A stretch of 64,000 nt of DNA, taken from NCBI GenBank assembly GCA_038134285.1, contig JAYPUW010000008.1:44319-108318 (forward strand), in the 5' to 3' direction. Source of the stretch: UBA3478 sp038134285 (GTDB lineage: Bacteria; Bacteroidota; Bacteroidia; Flavobacteriales; Flavobacteriaceae). The stretch's first letter is position 1, and every line of letters starts with the position of its first letter. The translations under genes and the position numbers were made by a program. Shown here in pieces: positions 35,930 through 44,523 of this stretch. The notes beneath the pieces were generated by a model, which saw nothing but the letters and a program-made list of their open reading frames with translations, was not told the DNA's origin and ran no database searches.

Positions 35930-35937
35930 TACATTTA
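35930..35937 (+). promoter_or_regulatory. possible -7 box of tatA
   Basis: TACATTTA, one mismatch from TAnnTTTG, ends 22 nt before the tatA ATG. Confidence 0.3.
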
Positions 35938-35959
35938 CATTTCTATAAACAACTTTAAT

Positions 35960-36151
35960 ATGTCGTTCGCAATTTCATTAGGCCTTGTAGGTCCTTGGCA
36001 AATAGTCCTCGTTGTGGTAATCGTTCTTCTTCTTTTCGGAGGAAAGAAAATTCCAGAGCTCATGAGGGGTCTAGGAAGTGGAATTAAAGAGTTCAAAGAC
36101 GCTTCTGCCGAAGACAAAAGCAAAGGTGACAAGAATCTAGAGTCTAAATAG
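35960..36151 (+). CDS. tatA: Sec-independent translocase subunit TatA/TatE
   Basis: Twin-arginine translocase pore subunit of 63 residues: a short membrane helix, the hinge FGGKKIPELMRGLGSGIKEFK amphipathic segment and a charged tail. The N-terminus (MSFAISLGLVGPWQIVLVVV) is typical of Bacteroidota TatA. tatB and tatC are not in the window. It is a single-gene unit, followed at once by a hairpin that may serve as terminator. Confidence 0.93.
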   Translation: MSFAISLGLVGPWQIVLVVVIVLLLFGGKKIPELMRGLGSGIKEFKDASAEDKSKGDKNLESK

Positions 36152-36183
36152 GGCTAAGCTTCACTGCTTCTAGTCTATTTTTT
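36146..36183 (+). terminator. probable terminator of tatA, maybe bidirectional
   Basis: AAATAG (36146-36151) pairs with CTATTT near 36175-36180, and CTAAGC with GCTTcTAG (one bulged C) inside; a T-run follows. It overlaps the stop codons of both tatA and the convergent DUF4837 gene. Confidence 0.5.
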
Positions 36184-37174
36184 CAATTTTAAGCGTTTTG
36201 ATAATCGCCTCTAACTCAAAGAGGTAGTCTCTCTTCTCTTTGTTTGGTGCAAACACAAACCCCTCAAGCACAAGGTTTCGCTTGTTAATGGTGTCGTTAA
36301 TCACATAGGTGATAAAGGGCCCGGCCATTGGGTAGCCGTTTATGTCCCACATTCCCCTCATTTCGGCAGCCTTGAAGCCGTTTAGTTCTGCTCCAAAAAC
36401 GTAAGGCCTAAAGATAGGCTCGGTTTGCATATGCGTCTGTGTGCCTTCAGCGTCTGGACCAGGAACATGGGCTCTTCCGACAGAGTCTCGCATTCGGATC
36501 AAATCTTCTAAGAAGTTATCTTCATTTGAAAATTGCCCAGGGTTTAGGGCGTACACCAAAAGGTTCATCGTGCCATTTTCAATAGGGCGATCTATCCACG
36601 CAAAGTCTTCTGTGAATTTTGCGGGCCGATATATAGACGGTATCGTAAGGTTGATTCCGAAAACACTGTTAAGCCTAGGCTCTGTATATAAAGAACGCCT
36701 AAAGCGGCTTTGGGCAACGCGTAGGTCGCTTTGTCGAAAGCTATCGACGGCCTGAAGCATAATTTGATCTACGTTTTGTGCGAGCTCTAATTCGTTTCTT
36801 CCCTTGATCACCACTAAGTGTTGCGGCGTCGCATACATGTCTCTTTTAACATGGGCCCGAGAGAGGGTGTCAAGCTGCATGTACACCACTGATCTTGAAC
36901 GCATGATCGCCCCCTTGAAAAGATCAGGGGTCAAGTGTCGAATAGTGTATTTCGCTTCGTCAACACCAAGCCCCAACTGACGTTGTGACAAGTACGATTT
37001 CAATGCGTCTCCGGCCGTTCCTTCTAAAAGGTCGGTATCGGCCACCACCATAACCTCATTAAGCGGCCCATTCGATTCAGGAAGGTAGTTTTTAACCTCT
37101 TTTTGTTGGCAAGCCACAATGCTTAACCCCATTAAGATGGTGGTGAATTTTGTAAGCCTGCATTTCTTCATCAT
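36170..37174 (-). CDS. DUF4837 lipoprotein
   Basis: Protein of 334 residues with a lipoprotein signal (GLSIVAC, Cys22) and the look of Bacteroidota DUF4837: NEVMVVADTDLL, a YATPQHLVVIKG stretch and GMWDINGYPMAGPF near the C-terminus. Probably attached to the outer membrane or facing the periplasm; the function is unknown. It starts 2 nt after the lytic transglycosylase stop, at the end of the unit pgk-mltD-like-DUF4837. Confidence 0.82.
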   Translation of the reverse strand: MMKKCRLTKFTTILMGLSIVACQQKEVKNYLPESNGPLNEVMVVADTDLLEGTAGDALKSYLSQRQLGLGVDEAKYTIRHLTPDLFKGAIMRSRSVVYMQLDTLSRAHVKRDMYATPQHLVVIKGRNELELAQNVDQIMLQAVDSFRQSDLRVAQSRFRRSLYTEPRLNSVFGINLTIPSIYRPAKFTEDFAWIDRPIENGTMNLLVYALNPGQFSNEDNFLEDLIRMRDSVGRAHVPGPDAEGTQTHMQTEPIFRPYVFGAELNGFKAAEMRGMWDINGYPMAGPFITYVINDTINKRNLVLEGFVFAPNKEKRDYLFELEAIIKTLKIEKID

Positions 37175-37176
37175 AG

Positions 37177-38502
37177 CTAAGATTTAGGCTGTCTTCGTGG
37201 GTATACCGTCAGGCGCTGGCCCACACGAATGGTGTTGCCTTTCAGGTTGTTCCAGGTTTTGATCTGAGAAACACTTACTCCATAGCGCTCAGCAATTAGG
37301 CTTAGCGCGTCTCCTGATCTTACGCGATAGCGCAAGCGCTCAGGGGAATTGATAAGCTCAGGAAGTGGTTTTTCTCTAGCGTTCTCGCCCTCTTTTGCCG
37401 CCGCATACACGGCTTGTTCTTGCGCAACAAAGGCGCCCAGCAACGCTTTAGGGAGTCTGAGTGGTCTTTTGACGTCGCTCGAATACGGAATAAGATTCAG
37501 CTTATATTCAGGGTTGAGTGCTGATAAATGCTCAACCGTTATGGGCAGTTGTTTTGAAAGTTGTTCGAAGTCTAAGCTGTGTTTAAGATGAATCGTGTCG
37601 GTCTCAAAATACGTTCTACCAGAATGCGACGATGCCAGCTGGTGGGCAGAAGCATTTTCAAAGAGATACATCACTGCGTAAAATCTCGGAACATAGTCCG
37701 CGGTTTCTTTTGGCAGATAGGGGCGAATATTCCAATAATTGGTATATCCACCTGATCGACGTATGGCCTTAGACACGTTGCCTGGTCCAGAATTGTAAGC
37801 CGCTAAAGCCAAGTCCCAGTTTTCGAAGATGTCGTATAGCTGCTTGAGATAGGCAACCGCCGCTTGGGTAGACTTTGATGGACTCATCCTTTCATCGACA
37901 TAGTTGTTGATCTCGAGGTTAAACATCTTGGCGGTCGGATACATGAATTGCCAAAGCCCCTTTGCGCCCACATACGATTGAGCCCTTGGGTCTAAAGCTG
38001 ATTCAACAATCGCTAAGTACTTAATCTCAAGCGGCAGATTCTCTTTATCCAGCTCTTCTTCAAAAAGTGGAAAATAAAAAGCACTTAACTCCATCATCTT
38101 TCTGATGAGTGTCGCGTCTCCTCTCAAGTATCGCGCGATTTCACGCTCAAGAATAGGGCTGTACACCAAGTCAAAAGGCGTCTTTTCGTTGAGCAGAGCA
38201 AGTCGAGCTTTGAGGTCGTCTGTGCTAAGGTTGCTTTGGATTGGGGCGCTCGCAGAAGTTGGCGTATTCACGAAAAGGCTGCGCGCTTTAACGAGCTCTT
38301 CTAACCACAATGAATCATATCGATAAGCCTGATAGTAATCGGGGAGGTCGTACGAAAGGTTTTTTTCGTCTGCATATAGCGCGGCCTTAGCAAACTCCTT
38401 GAGTTCGTTGGCGCGGACAGAGCCCTTCGGCCCTCCTTGAGCTTCTGCCTGAAAGGCGAAGCCGACAATCCCTATGAGTACTGCTATCCCCTTTTTAACC
38501 AT
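37177..38502 (-). CDS. membrane-bound lytic transglycosylase with LysM (MltD-like)
   Basis: Exported protein of 441 residues with a signal peptide (1-21), a family 1/SLT lysozyme-like domain and one C-terminal LysM (VRSGDALSLIAERYGVSV). The catalytic Glu is in AIVESALDP and the motif GLWQFMYPTAK plus AAYNSGPGNV complete the active site. It cleaves peptidoglycan glycan strands, leaving 1,6-anhydro ends. It starts 5 nt after the pgk stop. Confidence 0.92.
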   Translation of the reverse strand: MVKKGIAVLIGIVGFAFQAEAQGGPKGSVRANELKEFAKAALYADEKNLSYDLPDYYQAYRYDSLWLEELVKARSLFVNTPTSASAPIQSNLSTDDLKARLALLNEKTPFDLVYSPILEREIARYLRGDATLIRKMMELSAFYFPLFEEELDKENLPLEIKYLAIVESALDPRAQSYVGAKGLWQFMYPTAKMFNLEINNYVDERMSPSKSTQAAVAYLKQLYDIFENWDLALAAYNSGPGNVSKAIRRSGGYTNYWNIRPYLPKETADYVPRFYAVMYLFENASAHQLASSHSGRTYFETDTIHLKHSLDFEQLSKQLPITVEHLSALNPEYKLNLIPYSSDVKRPLRLPKALLGAFVAQEQAVYAAAKEGENAREKPLPELINSPERLRYRVRSGDALSLIAERYGVSVSQIKTWNNLKGNTIRVGQRLTVYPRRQPKS

Positions 38503-38507
38503 GATGC

Positions 38508-39698
38508 TTATTCTAAAATCGCGGCAACACCAGGAAGCGTTCTTCCTTCTAAGCTTTCTAACATCGCGCCTCCTCCAGTTGAAACGTAGCTTACCTTGTC
38601 GCTAAATCCGAATTGTTTAACTGCCGCCACCGAATCTCCCCCTCCTACTAATGAGAAGGCCCCATTTTCAGTAGCTACTTGAACAAATCGACCAACGGCC
38701 TTGGTTCCGCCTGCAAAGGCGTCCATTTCAAAAACACCTACGGGACCGTTCCACAACAATGTTTTAGACGCCAAAATGATCGCCTCAAATTGTTCAAGCG
38801 TCTTCGGGCCTGCGTCTAAGCCTTGCCATCCGGCCTCAATGGCATTTGAATCGACAATTTTGGTGTTGGCGTCTTCAGAAAAGTCGTCTGCAGCAATTAC
38901 ATCCACCGGAATGTGTACCGTAACCTTGTGTTTCTTAGCCTTCTCTAAAATACTTAAAGCGAGGTCTAGTTTGTCGTTTTCGCAGATTGAATCTCCCACA
39001 GATCCACCTAAAGCCTTGACAAATGTGTAGGTCATTCCTCCGCCCACAATGAGATGATCGATAGCCGGAAGAACGTTTTCGATTATCGTGATTTTAGAAG
39101 AAACCTTAGACCCCCCCATAATGGCGGTTATGGGTTTTTCGCCTGTTTTTAATACCTGTTCAATGGCTCTGATTTCTTTTTCCATCAACAAGCCGAAACA
39201 TTTGTTTTCGCCAAAATACTTGGCAATAATGGCGGTAGATGCATGGGCACGATGTGCCGTTCCAAAAGCGTCATTAACATAAATGTCTCCAAGCTTAGAC
39301 AGCGCTTCTGCAAAGGCTTCGTCTCCGTCGGTCTCTTGGTTAAAAAATCTGAGGTTTTCAAGAAGCAACACCTGCCCTGGGGCTAATGCAGCAGCGGCTT
39401 TCTCGGCCTCATCGCCTATGGTGGTCTCGCTGAATTGAACGCTTACTCCCAGGATTTCTGAAACACTATCAACAATATGGCGCAGTGAAAAATCACTAGA
39501 TGGTTTCCCTCCGGGTCGCCCCAAATGACTCATAAGAACAACGCTTCCGCCTTGTTCTAAAATGTGAACTATAGTTGGCTTGGCCGCTTCAATCCGGCTC
39601 GTGTCGGTAATCTGCTTTTCAGCGTCGAGAGGAACATTAAAGTCCACTCGAATAAGCGCGCGTTTCTGATTAAAATTGAAAGAAGACACAGCCTTCAT
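38508..39698 (-). CDS. pgk: phosphoglycerate kinase
   Basis: Glycolytic kinase converting 1,3-bisphosphoglycerate and ADP to 3-phosphoglycerate and ATP. It has 396 residues; N-terminal substrate site RVDFNVPLD, LMSHLGRPGG and the C-terminal nucleotide motif FSLVGGGDSVAAV are all present. It is the first gene of a three-gene unit with two envelope genes. A perfect -7 box lies 22 nt upstream and is back to back with the holB promoter. Confidence 0.97.
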   Translation of the reverse strand: MKAVSSFNFNQKRALIRVDFNVPLDAEKQITDTSRIEAAKPTIVHILEQGGSVVLMSHLGRPGGKPSSDFSLRHIVDSVSEILGVSVQFSETTIGDEAEKAAAALAPGQVLLLENLRFFNQETDGDEAFAEALSKLGDIYVNDAFGTAHRAHASTAIIAKYFGENKCFGLLMEKEIRAIEQVLKTGEKPITAIMGGSKVSSKITIIENVLPAIDHLIVGGGMTYTFVKALGGSVGDSICENDKLDLALSILEKAKKHKVTVHIPVDVIAADDFSEDANTKIVDSNAIEAGWQGLDAGPKTLEQFEAIILASKTLLWNGPVGVFEMDAFAGGTKAVGRFVQVATENGAFSLVGGGDSVAAVKQFGFSDKVSYVSTGGGAMLESLEGRTLPGVAAILE

Positions 39699-39720
39699 GC
39701 ATGGTGTTTTTTGATTCTTT

Positions 39721-39728
39721 CAAAAGTA
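39721..39728 (-). promoter_or_regulatory. -7 box of pgk
   Basis: TACTTTTG on the minus strand, 22 nt before the pgk ATG. Only 9 nt separate it from the opposing holB box, so RNA polymerase can occupy only one at a time. Confidence 0.58.
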
Positions 39729-39737
39729 ACGAAATAC

Positions 39738-39745
39738 TATCTTTG
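39738..39745 (+). promoter_or_regulatory. -7 box of holB (leaderless)
   Basis: TATCTTTG, then AGAC and the ATG at 39750. The 4-nt spacing puts transcription start at the start codon. TTTTG at 39709-39713 (24 nt upstream) may be the -33 element. Confidence 0.6.
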
Positions 39746-39749
39746 AGAC

Positions 39750-40874
39750 ATGGATTTTTCGACAATTGAAGGATATGTAAGTGGCAAAACACACCTCAAG
39801 TCTGTTATTGAAAGTCGTCGGGTTCCACATGCGCAGGTATTAGTAGCTCAGAACAATCAGTCAGCGCTTCCGTTGGCTCTTTGGTATGTAAACGAGCTTC
39901 TCGATTATGCTCCTTCTTTTGAGCGCTTACTTCATCCTGACGTTCACTTTGTGTTTCCGATCAACAATTCTCCTTTGGTAAAAAAGGATCCTCTCTGTTC
40001 TGATTTCATGGAGTTGTTTCGCGCAGCGGTGCTGGACAATCCTCATCTGTCGCTAGACCAATGGTATGCAATAGCCGGTATTGAAGACAAAGGAGCCCTG
40101 ATTAAAGTGGATATGGCGCGTGAAATTTTAAAACATACCGCGCTGAAACCCGTGCAGCACCATTCTAGAATTATAGTTATATGGGGGGCTGAGCAAATGA
40201 ATACTGAGGCGGCAAATAAATTACTTAAGGTGATCGAAGAGCCGCCTAAAAACACCCTCTTCTTGCTTCTTGTTCAACGCGAAGAGCGCATGCTACAAAC
40301 CATAAGTTCTCGTTGCCAGAGATTGGTTGTTCGCCCAGAACCCTTCGATGTTCTTGTTGGTTGTGTCGAAAGGCGAGGCGTGTCAACTGAACGCGCTAAG
40401 GAGGTCGCTTTGCGCGCCGAAGGAAGCCTTAGTGTTGCCTTTGCTATGCTCGCAGAAGACGATAGTGAAGCGCTTTTTGAACAGTTTTTTGTCGAATGGG
40501 TTCGGTCAGCCTTTAAGGTAAAAAAAGATCCCTCGGCAGTCGGGATCTTGCTCGATTGGGCTGAGCGCTTGGCTTCAATGTCAAAAGAGCGTCAACGCCG
40601 TTTTCTGCGCTTTGCACAACATCAGATTCGTTCCGCCATGCTGTTCCAATATGGGGCTGAGCGTCTAGTTGCGAAAAAAGAGCTCGCAAATGGATTTTTA
40701 CTAGAGCGATTTGCGTCTTATGTTCATGAAGAAAACACCTTAGATCTTAACTCCTTTTTAGAAGAAGCTTTATACAATCATTCCCGCAACGCCAACACCA
40801 GGTTGCTCTTCAGCGACATGGCGCTGCAAATGACCAAACTCATTCACAAACCAAAGCGCGCACCTATTTCGTAA
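39750..40874 (+). CDS. holB: DNA polymerase III delta' subunit
   Basis: Clamp-loader subunit of 374 residues. The AAA+ fold is recognisable (PHAQVLVAQNNQSALPLALWY) but the P-loop is degenerate, as in all delta' subunits. The sensor/arginine region LLQTISSRCQRL carries the SRC motif, and AEQMNTEAANKLLKVIEEPP precedes it. The C-terminal part is variable. Its stop overlaps the start of the DoxX-like gene. Confidence 0.93.
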   Translation: MDFSTIEGYVSGKTHLKSVIESRRVPHAQVLVAQNNQSALPLALWYVNELLDYAPSFERLLHPDVHFVFPINNSPLVKKDPLCSDFMELFRAAVLDNPHLSLDQWYAIAGIEDKGALIKVDMAREILKHTALKPVQHHSRIIVIWGAEQMNTEAANKLLKVIEEPPKNTLFLLLVQREERMLQTISSRCQRLVVRPEPFDVLVGCVERRGVSTERAKEVALRAEGSLSVAFAMLAEDDSEALFEQFFVEWVRSAFKVKKDPSAVGILLDWAERLASMSKERQRRFLRFAQHQIRSAMLFQYGAERLVAKKELANGFLLERFASYVHEENTLDLNSFLEEALYNHSRNANTRLLFSDMALQMTKLIHKPKRAPIS

Positions 40875-41263
40875 TGACATCGATTTACATCATTCTAATT
40901 TTCTTTAGTATCGTCTTCGGGCAAAGCGGCCTTGACAAGGCTTTTAACTTCAAGGGTGAGTTAGCCTTTCTAACTTCACACTTCGAAAAAACAATACTGC
41001 GTAAAGTGGTTCCTCTATTGCTCGTTGTAATTATGTTACTCGAGATCGCAACGGCTGTCATTTCACTTATCGCCATCACAGAGATCTATCTAGTTCATCA
41101 TTTTGGGCATGCAAAAATTGCAGGCCTTTTGGCTGCCTCTTCTCTTTTGTGTCTTCTTTTAGGTCAGCGGATTGCAAAAGATTATGCAGGCGCCATGACC
41201 ATAGTCATCTATCTCATCCCCGCCCTTCTTTTTTGGATTGTCATTGAAGGGTTTCAGCGATAA
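40874..41263 (+). CDS. DoxX-like membrane protein
   Basis: Protein of 129 residues with four hydrophobic helices; the start SIVFGQSGLDKAFNFKGELAFLTSHF resembles small DoxX/DoxD-type membrane proteins of Bacteroidota. The role is unknown, though DoxX proteins are linked to thiol or quinone redox. Its ATG shares one base with the holB stop (TAATG), so translation is coupled. An A+T-rich hairpin with a T-run follows. Confidence 0.72.
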   Translation: MTSIYIILIFFSIVFGQSGLDKAFNFKGELAFLTSHFEKTILRKVVPLLLVVIMLLEIATAVISLIAITEIYLVHHFGHAKIAGLLAASSLLCLLLGQRIAKDYAGAMTIVIYLIPALLFWIVIEGFQR

Positions 41264-41286
41264 GATCTTCTTATTTTGTTTTTTAT
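41260..41286 (+). terminator. weak terminator after holB-doxX
   Basis: ATAAGA (41260-41265) and TCTTAT (41269-41274) form a 6-bp stem with a 3-nt loop, followed by TTTGTTTTTTAT. The stem is A+T rich, so the call is tentative. The rest of the 124-nt spacer to 41387 shows no feature I recognise. Confidence 0.4.
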
Positions 41287-41387
41287 CTTGATAGGTTTTG
41301 CTTATATAAGGGTGGCGTGCTGTGCTTCGTTTTAAGCTCGTTTCTGAAGTTTTAGGTATAATCAGCGGGGCGTGCTTCAAAAGGCTG

Positions 41388-42203
41388 TCAGAGGGCGTTA
41401 TTTTGCTTTTTCAGTTGAAAATAGAGCGCAGAAGGGTGCTTAAGGGCCCTTCCGTCTAAAAGGGCTTTAAGTGTTTCGTATACGCCTTTCAAAAGTGGGT
41501 TCGGGTGGCCTTTATAGGTTTCTGACAAATAGCTAACATAAAAAGCATCAAACCAATGAGGTCTTATTTTGACAATCTCTAGGTCAAGCTGAAGAGCAAG
41601 TGACTCAAAGCTTTCTTTAGAAAAATGCCACAGGTGTCTTGGCACATCATATCCCGCCCAAAAATCCCCATAGCGTTGTGCGTCCCAAGACTTATAGTTC
41701 GGAACGGCGACATGAATAAGGCCTTCTTCTTCCAGAAGACCGACCATTGCTTTCAAAACCTCTTTCGGGTTGGGGGTGTGTTCTAAGCTGTGCCAAGCGG
41801 TAATAGCGTCATAACGACGGTTCTCTGCTTTGGCTTCTTCTAATGACCTAAAGGCTGTTTTCTTAGGAGATAGGGGGTCGACTCCAAAAGCATTCACAAC
41901 ACAGGGGGCCATAGTCACAAAGCTACCGTCTCCGCTTCCGAAATCTAAGGTGTTTATTACGCGATTTGACGCATTCATCTTGCCCATCACAAGCTTCCAT
42001 TTCTGCCGATTCCGGAATCGCTTGGCAGCACCATAAAGCCTTTCGGTCAAAGAGAGAAACTTGTTGTTGTGTGAGTAATAATTTGGGGCGTTGTAATAGG
42101 CTGAAAGGTCGCTAGGTGCTGGGGTTGTTTTATACGCCTTTAATTCTTGATCATAGACAAGCTGGAAGCGCTCTTTAGACAAAAAATGATCGGTAATCTC
42201 CAT
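41388..42203 (-). CDS. class I SAM-dependent methyltransferase
   Basis: Protein of 271 residues with a Rossmann-type methyltransferase core: motif I NTLDFGSGDGSFV, then AFGVDPLSP, DAITAWHSLEHTPNP and VAVPNYKSWDAQRYG. This layout (methyltransferase type 11/23) is common in Bacteroidota surface-sugar or unknown pathways; the substrate is unknown. It follows mnmG by 20 nt, a spacer that holds a parS site, and is probably co-transcribed with ybeY-mnmG. Confidence 0.85.
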   Translation of the reverse strand: MEITDHFLSKERFQLVYDQELKAYKTTPAPSDLSAYYNAPNYYSHNNKFLSLTERLYGAAKRFRNRQKWKLVMGKMNASNRVINTLDFGSGDGSFVTMAPCVVNAFGVDPLSPKKTAFRSLEEAKAENRRYDAITAWHSLEHTPNPKEVLKAMVGLLEEEGLIHVAVPNYKSWDAQRYGDFWAGYDVPRHLWHFSKESFESLALQLDLEIVKIRPHWFDAFYVSYLSETYKGHPNPLLKGVYETLKALLDGRALKHPSALYFQLKKQNNAL

Positions 42204-42208
42204 AAGAA

Positions 42209-42224
42209 TGTTTCACGTGGAACC
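42209..42224. other. parS centromere site (15 of 16 match)
   Basis: TGTTTCACGTGGAACC differs only in its last base from the reverse complement of the ParB/Spo0J site consensus TGTTnCACGTGAAACA. It fills the 20-nt spacer between mnmG and the methyltransferase gene. Confidence 0.75.
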
Positions 42225-44092
42225 TATCGCCCTAGGTGAACTAACAATATACTAATATCAGAAGGCGAAACGCCGCTAATTCTAGAGGCTTGGGAAACCG
42301 TCGAGGGCTTCACTGCCTCTAATTTTTCTCGTGCCTCAAAAGACAAAGACTTAAGTTTAGTATAATCAAACCCTTCGGGAATTTTAACGTGTTCTAGTCG
42401 AGTAAGCTTGTTCGCGTTTGCTTTTTCTTTGTCAATGTACCCTGCATACTTAACGCTCACTTCTACCTGTTCAACCGCGTCTTCGCTGGGATTATGGTTC
42501 TCAAAATAGTCGGCAACAGGGCCAAGGGTTTTCATGTGTTGAAGTGTTAAATTAGGCCTTGACAAAAGCTTGTGCAGCTTGTCGTCTTGCTTCACGAGGG
42601 CCGAGCCAACCGAGGCTAAAAGCGCATTAGCCTCTTCATGTGAGTACGAGGTGTTCGTAAAAAATTTCATAAGGGCTTCTGTCTCTTTCAGCTTGGCCTC
42701 CATGGCCTTCATTCGATTTGGCTTGGCAAGCCCCATTTCATAAGAGCGCTGGGTCAGCCTTAGATCGGCATTGTCTTGCCGTAGCAGGGTCCTATATTCT
42801 GCCCTCGAGGTAAACATGCGATAGGGTTCTTCTGTTCCTTTGGTAATAAGGTCGTCTATCAGTACGCCTATATACGCCTCGTCGCGTCTTAACACAAACG
42901 GCTCCTTCTCTTGAATGCTGCGCGCGGCGTTGATCCCTGCAATAATGCCTTGGCTGGCGGCCTCCTCATAGCCCGTTGTGCCGTTGATTTGTCCTGCGAA
43001 ATAGAGGCCTTTAATTAGTTTGGTTTCTAGGGTGTTCTTAAGTTGTGTAGGAGGGAAGTAGTCGTACTCAATCGCGTAACCTGGTCTAAAAAATTTAACG
43101 TTCTCAAACCCCTTTACTTTTCTTAAGGCGGTGTATTGCACGTCCTCAGGAAGCGAAGTGCTAAATCCATTAACGTAGACCTCTACCGTCTTCCATCCCT
43201 CTGGTTCCACGAAAATTTGATGACTGTCCTTCTCTGCAAAGCGGTTGATCTTGTCTTCAATTGAAGGGCAATATCGCGGCCCTATTGATTGGATATTCCC
43301 GTTAAACATGGGCGAACGGTCAAAGCCCGATCGCAATAAGTCATGAACCTCTTCTGAAGTGTGAGTCAAATGACAGTCAATTTGGCGACCTAAGGTGAAT
43401 TCCTTCAAATAGCTAAAGCGGCTTGGATGTTCGTCTCCGGGTTGAGGAACCATCACCGAATAATCCAACGAGCGACTGTCTACTCGCGGGGGTGTACCCG
43501 TTTTCATCCGCCCGGCGTCGAAGCCGAGATCAACAAGCTGTTCGGTAATTCCGAAAGAGGCCTTTTCTCCGGCCCTTCCGCCCCCGAAGTTCTTCTCTCC
43601 AATATGAATAAGCCCATTGAGAAAGGTCCCATTGGTGAGCACCACTCTTTTAGCCCGAATATGAATACCAAGGGTGGTTGCAACCCCCACAACAGACTCT
43701 CCCTCGACCAATAGGCCTGTTACCATCTCTTGGTAGAAGTCCAAATTCGGTGTGCGCTCGAGTCGAAGGCGCCAAGACTCTGCGAAAAGCATGCGATCAT
43801 TCTGGGTTCTTGGACTCCACATGGCGGGACCCTTAGAGCGGTTTAACATCTTAAACTGTATAGCGCTTTCATCGCTAACCAGGCCGCTATACCCCCCAAG
43901 GGCATCAATCTCTCGAACGATTTGCCCTTTGGCGATTCCTCCCATAGCTGGGTTACACGACATTTGGCCTATGGTCTGAAGGTTCATGGTGATCAAAAGG
44001 GTCTTCATGCCTATGTTGGCAGAAGCGGCTGCGGCCTCGGCGCCTGCATGCCCTGCACCAACCACTATTACATCGTAAAGGTCTTCAAACAT
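42224..44092 (-). CDS. mnmG: tRNA uridine 5-carboxymethylaminomethyl modification enzyme MnmG
   Basis: FAD-dependent subunit of the MnmE-MnmG complex that modifies U34 of certain tRNAs; 622 residues. The N-terminal FAD motif is GAGHAGAEAA, followed by MSCNPAMGGIAKGQIVREIDALGG and the C-terminal ISGVSPSDISILLVHLG. Length and motifs are complete. It begins 4 nt after the ybeY stop. Both of its ends abut parS sites, in keeping with the known origin-proximal place of gidA in many bacteria. Confidence 0.97.
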   Translation of the reverse strand: MFEDLYDVIVVGAGHAGAEAAAASANIGMKTLLITMNLQTIGQMSCNPAMGGIAKGQIVREIDALGGYSGLVSDESAIQFKMLNRSKGPAMWSPRTQNDRMLFAESWRLRLERTPNLDFYQEMVTGLLVEGESVVGVATTLGIHIRAKRVVLTNGTFLNGLIHIGEKNFGGGRAGEKASFGITEQLVDLGFDAGRMKTGTPPRVDSRSLDYSVMVPQPGDEHPSRFSYLKEFTLGRQIDCHLTHTSEEVHDLLRSGFDRSPMFNGNIQSIGPRYCPSIEDKINRFAEKDSHQIFVEPEGWKTVEVYVNGFSTSLPEDVQYTALRKVKGFENVKFFRPGYAIEYDYFPPTQLKNTLETKLIKGLYFAGQINGTTGYEEAASQGIIAGINAARSIQEKEPFVLRRDEAYIGVLIDDLITKGTEEPYRMFTSRAEYRTLLRQDNADLRLTQRSYEMGLAKPNRMKAMEAKLKETEALMKFFTNTSYSHEEANALLASVGSALVKQDDKLHKLLSRPNLTLQHMKTLGPVADYFENHNPSEDAVEQVEVSVKYAGYIDKEKANANKLTRLEHVKIPEGFDYTKLKSLSFEAREKLEAVKPSTVSQASRISGVSPSDISILLVHLGR

Positions 44093-44096
44093 AGCG

Positions 44097-44519
44097 TCAC
44101 TGTTCCACGTGAAACAATAGGATTAATTCGTCTTCTTTCTTTCGCATCACGGCCTCATCTTCTGCGGTCTTGTCTCCTTGTCCCGTTAGATGTAGAAGGC
44201 CATGTACCATCGTTCTAAAGAGCTCCGTCTCGAATGAACTATTGAACTGCGCGGCGTTCTCTTTAACGCGCTCATGGCTAATAAGAATGTTCGCCTCGTT
44301 GAGTCCATCATTGCGCAAATCAAACGTAATGATATCGGTATAGGTGTCGTGATTTAGAAATCGGTTGTTTTCAACAAGCATTTCTTCGTCTGTAATGAAC
44401 TTGTAGAACACCTCTAGCTCAAGTTCAAGAAAAACCAAAACCTGCTCAATCCGTTCTTTCCAATTATTTGACGAGATAGAGGTGTGCGGCAGATCATTAA
44501 AGAATACAAGGCTTTCCAC
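44097..44519 (-). CDS. ybeY: endoribonuclease YbeY
   Basis: Zinc-dependent endoribonuclease acting in 16S rRNA maturation and ribosome quality control. It has 140 residues from the GTG at 44519, with the metal motif HGLLHLTGQGD. The longer reading from an ATG at 44543 (MINWYLC) would contain the -7 box TATCTTTG at 44524-44531, so GTG is preferred; it lies exactly 4 nt after the box, predicting a leaderless GTG mRNA. The last codons (FHVEQ) are part of a perfect parS site. Confidence 0.9.
   Translation of the reverse strand: MESLVFFNDLPHTSISSNNWKERIEQVLVFLELELEVFYKFITDEEMLVENNRFLNHDTYTDIITFDLRNDGLNEANILISHERVKENAAQFNSSFETELFRTMVHGLLHLTGQGDKTAEDEAVMRKKEDELILLFHVEQ
44101..44116. other. parS centromere site (perfect)
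   Basis: TGTTCCACGTGAAACA matches the 16-bp Spo0J/ParB site consensus at every position. It lies inside the 3' end of ybeY, coding for its final residues, and 9 nt upstream of the mnmG start. Confidence 0.88.
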
Positions 44520-44523
44520 CGCG

